Source: Echinarachnius parma (Eukaryota; Echinodermata; Echinoidea; Clypeasteroida; Echinarachniidae). Taken from it: a stretch of DNA of 64,000 nt. Under the pieces are notes generated by a model. That model saw only the letters and a program-made list of their open reading frames with translations. It searched no databases and had not been told where the DNA came from. The stretch lies in contig JBAMJV010008022.1 of assembly GCA_037951105.1 (NCBI GenBank), positions 1 through 64,000 of the forward strand, given 5' to 3'. Shown here in pieces: positions 26,401 through 36,800 of the stretch. The position numbers were made by a program, and so were the translations under genes. Each line of letters begins with the position of its first letter. Position 1 is the stretch's first letter.

Positions 26401-27776
26401 CAAAATAAGAGCAGGCAATATCAAAATGATTGCCGATACACCGATGTCAAACTAATCTAGAAAATCGTTATCATCTTCGTGAAATTAGCGAACAAAGTTA
26501 CGATAATGCGCTTCGAGAATATGACGCAAAATAAATCTGAAACTTCGTTTTCATCATCGCAAAACAAGAGTAGGCAATATCAAAATGATTGCCGATAAAG
26601 CGATGTCAAACTAATCTGGAATATCGTTATCATCTTCTTGAAATTAGCGAACAAAGTTACGATAATGCGCTTCGAGAATATGACGCAAAATAAATCTGAA
26701 ACTTCGTTTTCATCATCGCAAAATAAGAGCAGGCAATATCAAAATGATTGCCGATACACCGATGTCAAACTAATCTACAAAATCGTTATCATCTTCGTGA
26801 AATTAGCGAACAAAGTTACGATAATGCGCTTCGAGAATATGACGCAAAATAAATCTGAAACTTCGTTTTCATCATCGCAAAACAAGAGTAGGCAATATCA
26901 AAATGATTGCCGATAAAGCGATGTCAAACTAATCTGGAATATCGTTATCATCTTCTTGAAATTAGCGAACAAGGTTACGATAATGCGCTTCGAGAATATG
27001 ACGCAAAATAAATCTGAAACTTCGTTTTCATCATCGCAAAATAAGAGCAGGCAATATCAAAATGATTGCCGATAAAGCGATGTCAAACTAATCTGGAATA
27101 TCGTTATCATCTTCTTGAAATTAGCGAACAAAGTTACGATAATGCGCTTCAAGAATATGACGCAAAATAAATCTTGAAACTTCGTTTTCATCATCGCAAA
27201 ATAAGAGCAGGCAATATCAAAATGATTGCTGATAAAACGATGTCAAACTTATCTGGAACATCGTTATCTTCTCAAAATTAGCAAACAAAGTTACGATATG
27301 GTATGCTGAAAAAACTTTGATATGCCCAAGAGAAAATGATACCCCAAAAAGCCCCCAAATATCTGAAACGGAACTTCATCGAATTGTCGACAAATCCCGA
27401 TTTAAAAATCAACTTATTTAGCAGATATCGGAAATGTTTTGACGTTGTTTTGGTCCCGTTTTCCACTTACAAAAACTGCGAAAGAAACTGGAATAAGTGT
27501 GTCATTCAAACGGGAATATAACTTTTCCAAAACACATGTTTTTTACCGGGTTTTTTTCCCCGGGTTTTGGCAATCGTCTCTCCAACCCGGAACCCGGCCC
27601 GGCCCGGCCGGGAAGCCAAACCCGGCGGGTTTGGCCCGGCAATCCGGGCCGGGCCCCAGGCTTACTTGTACACATGTGAAAATAGGTTTTACACTGATTA
27701 TTAGTAACATTATCATCACCATCATCATCTATCATCACCATCATCATCATCATCATCAACATCATCATCATCATCC

Positions 27777-27808
<32 letters not shown>

Positions 27809-30800
27809 TTCATCATCACGACCACCACCATCATCATTACCTTGTCTGTGACAGCCTTCTCTTTATCCTCCCCCAACTGATCTGCTTCTTTCCTAGCTCT
27901 CTGCAATTCCTCCCTAGTCTCTTTCAGCATCCTCCTCCCCTCATCCAGTCGTAACTCCATCTCGTCCTGGGATGCGATCTGCTGCGTCTCGGCATGAGAA
28001 GCCTGCGCCTCCAGCTCCACCTCCTTCTTCCTCCACTCCTCCCTCTCCTTTGAAATTAAGCAAATAATTGTGACTGGATATAGCAAAACCCTGCACTTTT
28101 CGGTAACCATCAAAATGGCATATGATGAAGGAATAATCCATTTAAGCTTTGTCTTTACTGTAACTCAATTCTACAGAACTTGTTAATTAGGGGTTTCGTG
28201 AAAAATAGCAAGAAAGCAACATTTACCAAATTCAGAATACAGACATCCAACGATGCATCACTTCATTTCTAACAAAATTGCCATAAGTACTAAATAATTA
28301 AATAAAGGTTTAGCCATATATTACACTTTATATAACTTTGTAACTATGCCCTTCACTTCTAAATTGAAGAACATTAAAACTTTATCACAATGGCAAGCAT
28401 GAAGTAATTAAATAAGCACAAATTAAACAAAAAATAATAGTAGTACGCTCACTAACCTTGGCCAAGATGTCCTGCACGTGTTTAAGCTGCCGTTCTGCCT
28501 TCATGCAATCCTCCCCCAGTGATTCCATCTGCTTGTTGGTCAGCTGTGCCAACTGCTGCGCATCCTCCCACCTCCTGGTGGTCTCTTCTTGGTGCTGATT
28601 CAGCTAGGATCAAAACGCACCAAGAAAAGTTTATATGATAATGTTACCATGAACAAAATCATCTAAAAATGGAATTTTCCAGTACTGTCATTTGGCTTAA
28701 AAAATACATCAGCATAGTTCCATTTAAATCTCTTTTAGATGATAGGGTGATAGCCCTCCGGAGGGAGGAGAAAGAGAAGGCTGTCACAGACAAGGTAATG
28801 ATGATGGTGGACTTAGAAAGAAAAATAAGCTAGCGCAGTTTCATGAATATGGGGCATGGTGGATGTTGCATAAAGAGATTTTCGCTTTAATTGTAACCCT
28901 ACTAGTTATTATCTCTTTGATGTACTAGTATAAGAAACCTTGCAAACTGAGATTAATATCATATTCTCATTGATCACCCGCCAGAGGGGCCCCGTTACTA
29001 TCTTGTCAATGAGACCCAATGCTCTGACACCAGCTATGTATTGGTTGACCCCCAAATCAGCATGTACTGCTTTCATCAACAAATTTGAATCTTTTGTTTC
29101 TTTTAAGTGCTGCTCAAGATGAGCTACTCCGGCACTGTTGTGAAAGATGATGTTAAACCTGTTTCCCCTAAAGGGGGCAAGGGGAACAGACATCACACCT
29201 TTAGAACGTAAATATGTACGAAATTCAATTGGTGTCCCCGATTTCTCGCATGCACGATCTTGGATAGATTTGCATATCGTGCGAACAAGCCGAACTGTTC
29301 CACTCTCGCCCCCTTTATTATTTGCACCAGTTAAAGTCCCCGCTCCAACTTTGCGATCCCCGAAAATCATAGATTCCCATGCAGTCAGAGTACTGCTGGC
29401 ATAGTTGGCCAATCCAACAACAAAATGCAAGCCACAAACAAAATTATTCATACTACTGAAATTGACTCTCTCCTCACAAGACATTTTATCCCAATCCTCT
29501 ATTATGGATGGGAGGATGTCTTGTCTGTATTCTCTTAATATTTTGTTAAATTTCTTTAGGACGATGTGCCTATCACTCATTGTATTTTTAATTTTGGCCA
29601 GTAAATCGTTCACGGACTTGTTTTCACTATCCTTACTACATAATTCTCCTAAAACGTCTATCAATGTGTTCAGAGTAGTGTCGGCAGTTCCCCGTACACA
29701 CTCCTTCATACCGAGCATGAATATATGACGTACGCAGTGTAGTGATGGCCAACATTTGGAAGTACCATCACTAGACAGGGTTAAATCTGACTCGGTTAAG
29801 GAGTGTGCTATCTGGATTTGTGACATTTTCCTGCTTTCGAGCAATATGTCTGCTGCCAATGTTTTTTTAGGCAGGTCGCCGACTTGAATATCAGTCAACC
29901 CCTCTAGAACATCACGAACAACATGCTCACAGTTCACGGTACTAACGCCATACTTCTGCAAATCTTGACCGACGCTTATCTTATTATTGTAGTGTGCGCC
30001 CTTTTTTAGGCTGAGCTTGCCGTCCCCTTTGATGGCGCACAATTCTTGCTGCAATTCACGGATTTGCTTATTCAACTGTCTTTTTTCATTAGCACTTTTC
30101 CTACGTTCAGCGTACACTTGCTTTCTTTTTGACTTTTGCCCTGTAATTCGTGTGACTTCGCGTCTCCGCAATCTTTTTTTTTTAAGTCTCATTTTGCATA
30201 TTACAGTAACTCATCTGCCTGTTTTCAGCTTGCGATTTTATTATCAGGTGACGTCCAGCTGAACCCTGGCCCATCTTCATCCAGTAGTCACCTTGGGGAT
30301 GGAGATCACCCGAACCAACTTCATGTAAACTTCTCATTAACTGCTAACCAGCACGCACATATGAACTATGGTGCATCAACTCTACATCATATCAATGACC
30401 ACGGTCGACGACTACTTTATCAAGATGTATGGAGTAGGATTAGTGAGCTGGGTATTGGACGGCATCAGCGAACTCATCGCGGCCGAAGACCACCCTCATA
30501 TTTTCCTCATCAACCTACCAAGACGATCAGAGATATACCCGTCATCATACAACCTCGGCAGACAAAGCCAGTCTCAGGCAGAATCGTTCATGAAAATCTT
30601 TGTGACATCCCGAGACACGATCCTTCTAAACCAACCAACATCAAGGTGGGATTGTGGACGCACATTCAGTCAGGAACAAATCATTCTTGCTCAGTGATTA
30701 TATCTGTGAGCAGAAATTAGACATTATTTTTCTAACTGAAACATGGCTCCATACTGATGACCCTGTGGTCATCAAAGAGTGTACTCCTCCCGACTACACA

Positions 30801-33800
30801 TTCCTCAGCATTCCGAGACACAACAGTGGCCACGGAGGTATCGGTGTAGTGTTTAAATCGGATCTCAATTTGACAGTGAAGAAAATTGACTCGCTGGTAT
30901 TCAACACATTTGAACTAGCATATGTAGTCAACTTTACAAAAGCCATTAAGTTCCTTGTAGTGTACAGACCGCCACCTTCTTCAGTTAACCGATACCGGAT
31001 AAGTGAATTTTTGACTGAATTTGAAATGCTAGTGAACGAGATAGCACTGTTACCCGTCGTTCTTCTTGGTGACTTTAACATGCATGTCGACTCACCAGCA
31101 AAAACTGATGTTGCACGTTTCCTTTCTATCATCGAAACAGGGAACCTCTCCCAGCATGTCCAAGGTCCAACTCACGTGAAGGGACATACACTGGATCTTG
31201 TTATGACCACGAATACACTGCATCCTTCTCACTCGCTACGTGAGAGCGACGATATTGACAATTCCAATGATTATCAGATACGGGATCTCATCATACACCA
31301 GAACTTACTCTCTGATCATCATTGCATCCAGTTTGGTTTAACTGTTCCATCACAAGTTCCCGCTAATAAGCGAGCAGTACACAGTGTGAGGAAATTTAGA
31401 GCAATGGACGAAGACGGATACTCCAAAGAACTCTCAAACAGGCTTGTAAATATAACTGACAATGGTAATGTTAACGACATGCTTAATGCATACAACACCA
31501 CTGTCACTGACTGCCTTGATACCTATGCCCCAAGAAGGACATTCCAACAATCCACGCGACTACGTAGACCCTGGTTCAACGACGATATCCTCTCTGCTCG
31601 GAGGTCTAGAAGGAAAGCTGAGAGAAGTGGCGTAAACATCCTTCTGATATCAACCGCACTGCATTTGAAGCAGCCAATAAACTTGTGAATGATCAAATTG
31701 CTCTTGCAAAAGAGGCATACCTCCATGAAAAACTGGATGATGCTGATAGCAAAACAATTTTTCAAACAGTAAACAATCTCTTGAATAAAGATTCAAGACC
31801 TCTTCCTGCCCACGATTCTCCAGCTATCTTGGGCAAACGATTCGCAGACTTCTTTGCTACAAAAATCCTCCATTTCAGAAATGAACTCGCATCCAGAATA
31901 CCACCCAACACCGCCAATGAAAGTGTCAACGATAATGCTGAGATGACATTCTCGACGTTCGACGTGATATCAGAGGCAACTCTCAAGGCTATCATGATGA
32001 AGATTGGCCAGATGATACCTAGACAGCGGACAAGGAAAAGAGATTGATTCCCCACATTTATATATTCTCAATATAATTTAATTTTGGTCTTGTTTATATG
32101 AGGAAAAAAATGAAAGTTGAAATAAATAAGACAAAAGAAAGAAGAAAATAAAAAAAGATTGGCGTAAATATTCAAAATGAATGAAGAACGCCAATAAAGT
32201 TAAAAGAACAACAACAACAACAACATCAAGCACTTCATGTTCACTAGATCTTCAACCAACCTGGCTTGTTAAGAACAATTTAGACTGCCATGTTCCTGCT
32301 CTCACGAAACTTGTGAATAATTCTCTTCAATCTGGCGAGTTTCCGTCGGCTGCTCACCATGCCATCATCACACCGATCCTCAAGAAACCGTCTCTCAACA
32401 AGGATGATACATCCAATTATCGTCCAGTCAGCAACATCGCATTTATAGCTAAGGTTATTGAGAAAGCGGTTGCTTCCCAATTTGTTGCATACTTAATTGA
32501 TCGAAATCTGTACGACCCCATGCAATCAGCCTATCGATCATGTCATAGCACAGAAACTGCACTACTGAAACTGCAAAACGACACTCTGGCTTTCTTTCAT
32601 GATTGCAATTTGCAAGGCAGTACTTCTAGTGCTATTGGACTTAAGTGCAGCTTTTGACACTGTCGACCATAACATTCTACTACAGCGACTCAAATTTCAC
32701 TTCTCTGTGACAGGTTCAGCTCTAGAATGGTTTACTTCATATTTGCATGGTTGGACGTCGCGTGTAAGCATCTCTGGGGTATTGTCAGATCCTCAGACCC
32801 AGGGATCTGTACTCGGACCCATCCTGTTTAGCATATACATTACCCCAATATCGAAAATATTTCGAAAAAACACCCTTCAATATATCATTTATGCTGATGA
32901 CATTCAAATTTATGCTCCATTCGACCCTCGATCACCAGAAGATTTTCAAGAGACACTACACTCCATATCAGAGTGTGTAATCGAGATTGAGAAGTGGATG
33001 TCATTAAATTTCTTAAAGGTAAATAGTTCTAAAACAGAATTCATGCTGATGCATTCAGTAAATTGCCAAGTGAATGATTTTCTTCACATTGAATTGAATG
33101 TTTCTGGTCATACAATTAAACTTTCCTCTCAGGTTATGAACTTGGGTATATGCTTAGATTCCAATTTTAAGCTTACGTTACACGTTAGCAATGTGATTAA
33201 GACATGTAATTTTCATTTACGTTATTTATGGCGAATTAGAAGATTTTTGAATATAGCCACCTGCCATCATGTTGTCAGAGCCCTAATTTTGTCTAGGATT
33301 GATTACTGTAACAGTCTGTTCACGCTTCTGTCCTCAAAAGACAAGAAGAGAATTGATAGTGTTGTTAATCGAGCCGCTCGATTAATTTATGCTGTTGGTC
33401 GAGGGGCACATACATCACCTTTGTTAAAAGAATTACACTGGTTACCATTTAGTCAACGCATTCAATTTAAAATTTGTTTGTATATATATAAAATTGTTAA
33501 ATTTGTAAGCGCTATGATATGTTGTGAATAGCGCTATATAAGTAACCTGTATTATTATTATTATTATTCTTACCTGATCTCTAAAAGTCTGTTCGGAACT
33601 CTGTGCTGCTTCACATTGTTGTCTCAATTCAGCCAGTTCCCTCATCTGATCAGAAATCATCTGATAAAAGGACAAAATAAGAAAAATGGCGAAGCATTTA
33701 TTAACACATATATCACGTTTTCACAACTGCCCTACTTATCTTGTCCCACATACATAAAGAAATTAATAATTTGTCCTTAGGGGCTAACCACACTCTTGGT

Positions 33801-36800
33801 TAAAACTCCTATGGAGTATTCAGGAGGATTAAACTATGAAGTACCAAGTATTGTGCGCAGGAGACTGTTCACGAACAAACACAAACACACAAATCCCAAT
33901 ATTAGATACATAATTGATGCATAAACATAGATGCATAATTTGCATAATAATCTTTGTAATAATAAATAGAAAGATGACTGGATGACGGCATTAATTTCAA
34001 AATTTACCTGTTTTTGTTTCTCATTCTCCTGCAGGAGGGCATCATTGGCTGGTTTGAGTTGATCCAGCATAGCCACTTTCTCATCATCGCCACTATCAAT
34101 TATTTCTACAAACATTGGGATACTCTATGCATAATTTGCATAATAATCTTTGTGATAATGAAAAACAAAGATGACTTGATGACGACATTGACTTTAAAAA
34201 AAAAAAAACGGTTTTTGTTTCTCATTCTCATGTTGGAGGGCATCATTGGCCGATTTGAGTTGATCCAGCATAGCCACTTTCTCCGTCCCTTGCTTCTATT
34301 GTTAATACGAACACAACAGGGTATGAGGGAACTGCTAGAATTCCAATTGGATTTTGTGGATTTGGACAATGTCACTAGATCCCTTTAATTTCAAATTACC
34401 TGTTTTTGTTTCTCATTCTCATGTTCGAGGGCATCATTGGCTGATTTGAGTTGATCGAGCATAGCCACTTTCTCCGTCTCTCGTTGCTTGAGGCTGGCTG
34501 AAACCTTGGCCATTGTCTGCATGCATGAAGGGGGATAGTAAAGCCTAAATGTTAGAGTCTAATTTCAGTTATGAGAAAGAGAACATTTGGAAATTGAGAT
34601 AAAACTGGTGTAGAAGCAGGCTTACCAATGAAATGGAATGTATACATTATACTTAACTAAACTATATGGTTGCTCCTTAAATTTGGTACAGAGAATAAAA
34701 TACACTATTTTTATGTGGTGGTTGAAATCATTTATTCTTTCTTTCTTTCTTTCTAACATTTTCTGCATAATACTTATTGAACCATATTTACTAGGCCTGG
34801 GACAAATACCCTTTTTGCTATCGCGAGTATTCGACCGGAAAGGTATTCGGATAAACCGTATATCCGAATCTTCATCCGTTTGGTAAAAAAAGTAATATTC
34901 GAATACCCACAGCTGTTCAGCTATTCAAATATATTTCTGATATTCGGATACTTGTCCCTGGCATAATATTTACCTTATCAAGTTGAGAGATCATGTTGTC
35001 TTTCTTCTTCTTTTTCTTCTGTTCAGCTATTCCAATCATTCAGATATTTGGATATTTGTCCCCAGTATAATATTTACCTTTACAAGCTGAGAGATCATGT
35101 TGTCTTTCTTCTTCTTCTTCTGTTCAGCTATTCCAATCATTCAGATATTTGGATATTTGTCCCCAGTATAATATTTACCTTTACAAGCTGAGAGATCATG
35201 TTGTCTTTCTTCTTCTTTTTCTTCTGTTCAGCTATTCCAATAATTCAGATATTTGGATATTTGTCCCCAGTATAATATTTACCTTTACAAGCTGAGAGAT
35301 CATGTTGTCTTTCTTCTTCTTCTTCTTCTGTTCAGCCATTCCAATCATTCAGATATTTGGATATTTGTCCCCAGTATAATATTTACCTTTACAAGCTGAG
35401 AGATCATGTTGTCTTTCTTCTTCTTCTTCTTCTGTTCAGCTATTCCAATCATTCAGATATTTGGATATTTGTCCCCAGTATAATATTTACCTTTACAAGC
35501 TGAGAGATCATGTTGTCTTTCTTCTTCTTCTTCTGTTCAGCTATTCCAATCATTCAGATATTTGGATATTTGTCCCCAGTATAATATTTACCTTTACAAG
35601 CTGAGAGATCATGTTGTCTTTCTTCTTCTTCTTCTGTTCAGCTATTCCAATCATTCAGATATTTGGATATTTGTCCCCAGTATAATATTTACCTTTACAA
35701 GCTGAGAGATCATGTTGTCTTTCTTCTTCTTCTTCTGTTCAGCTATTCCAATCATTCAGATTTTTGGATATTTGTCCCCAGTATAATATTTACCTTTACA
35801 AGCTGAGAGATCATGTTGTCTTTCTTCTTCTTCTTCTGTTCAGCTATTCCAATCATTCAGATATTTGGATATTTGTCCCCAGTATAATATTTACCTTTAC
35901 AAGCTGAGAGATCATGTTGTCTTTCTTCTTCTTCTTCTGTTCAGCTATTCCAATCATTCAGATATTTGGATATTTGTCCCCAGTATAATATTTACCTTTA
36001 CAAGCTGAGAGATCATGTTGTCTTTCTTCTTCTTCTTCTGTTCAGCTATTCCAATCATTCAGATATTTGGATATTTGTCCCCAGTATAATATTTACCTTT
36101 ACAAGCTGAGAGATCATGTTGTCTTTCTTCTTCTTCTTCTTCTGTTCAGCTATTCCAATCATTCAGATATTTGGATATTTGTCCCCAGTATAATATTTAC
36201 CTTTACAAGCTGAGAGATCATGTTGTCTTTCTTCTTCTTCTTCTGTTCAGCTATTCCAATCATTCAGATATTTGGATATTTGTCCCCAGTATAATATTTA
36301 CCTTTACAAGCTGAGAGATCATGTTGTCTTTCTTCTTCTTCTTCTGTTCAGCTATTCCAATCATTCAGATATTTGGATATTTGTCCCCAGTATAATATTT
36401 ACCTTTACAAGCTGAGAGATCATGTTGTCTTTCTTCTTCTTCTTCTGTTCAGCTATTCCAATCATTCAGATATTTGGATATTTGTCCCCAGTATAATATT
36501 TACCTTTACAAGCTGAGAGATCATGTTGTCTTTCTTCTTCTTCTTCTTCTGTTCAGCTATTCCAATCATTCAGATATTCGGATATTTGTCCCAGGCATTA
36601 TATTTACCTTATCAAGCTGGGCGATCATGTTGTCTTTCTTCTTCTCCGTGGCGTGCGCGACGGCCAGCAGTTGCTGAGACTCTAGGATCCTACCCTGGAG
36701 GGTGGCTATCTGCTCCTCACAGTGCTGATATGAGACGGTGGGGAAAGAAGTTAAAATGTCAATGTTTACAAAAGAGGAGCAAATAAAATGTGTACAGAAA

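Larger units (their letters stand above)
22817..27664. mobile_element. 4.85-kb non-autonomous DNA transposon carrying two satellites
   Basis: The 16-bp perfect terminal inverted repeats TAAGCCTGGGGCCCGG are flanked by a perfect 8-bp duplication CTTGTACA (22809-22816 and 27665-27672). Subterminal regions are GC-rich (CCCGGCCCGG words). No transposase was seen. The inside holds two unrelated tandem arrays, at 23080-24720 and 25735-27290. An 8-bp duplication fits hAT-like elements, but the ends do not match the usual hAT terminal motif exactly, so the superfamily is open. Confidence 0.85.
30200..33568 (+). mobile_element. CR1/L2-like LINE, inactive, in a centrobin intron
   Basis: Order: a 2A-like peptide (SGDVQLNPGP, 30247-30273), a spacer, an APE-type endonuclease (from about 30655: FLTETWL, LLGDFNMH, SDHHCI), and a reverse transcriptase (FDTVDHN, then YADD at 32890-32901). 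The 3' tail GCGCTATATAAGT plus a TTA-type repeat is as in CR1/L2 clades. It is dead: frame changes near 30655, 31628 and 32603, an insertion of about 210 bp at 32010-32220, and loss of most of the C-terminal domain before the tail. It is antisense to centrobin, and its tail ends 5 bp from the exon 7 donor. Confidence 0.9.

Noticed and set aside
26638-26916. 92-codon ORF with an internal repeat
   Set aside because: It reads through two units of satellite B inside a transposon; not a gene.
22817-27664. Assigning the large transposon firmly to hAT
   Set aside because: The 8-bp target duplication fits, but the terminal bases TAAGC deviate from the usual hAT end, so I left the superfamily open.
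27502-27728. Proline/glycine-rich ORFs near the CCCGGCCCGG region
   Set aside because: They arise from the GC-rich subterminal part of the 4.85-kb transposon.
34939-36607. CRISPR-like array
   Set aside because: Regular units but no unique spacers; the genome is animal and the unit derives from an exon.
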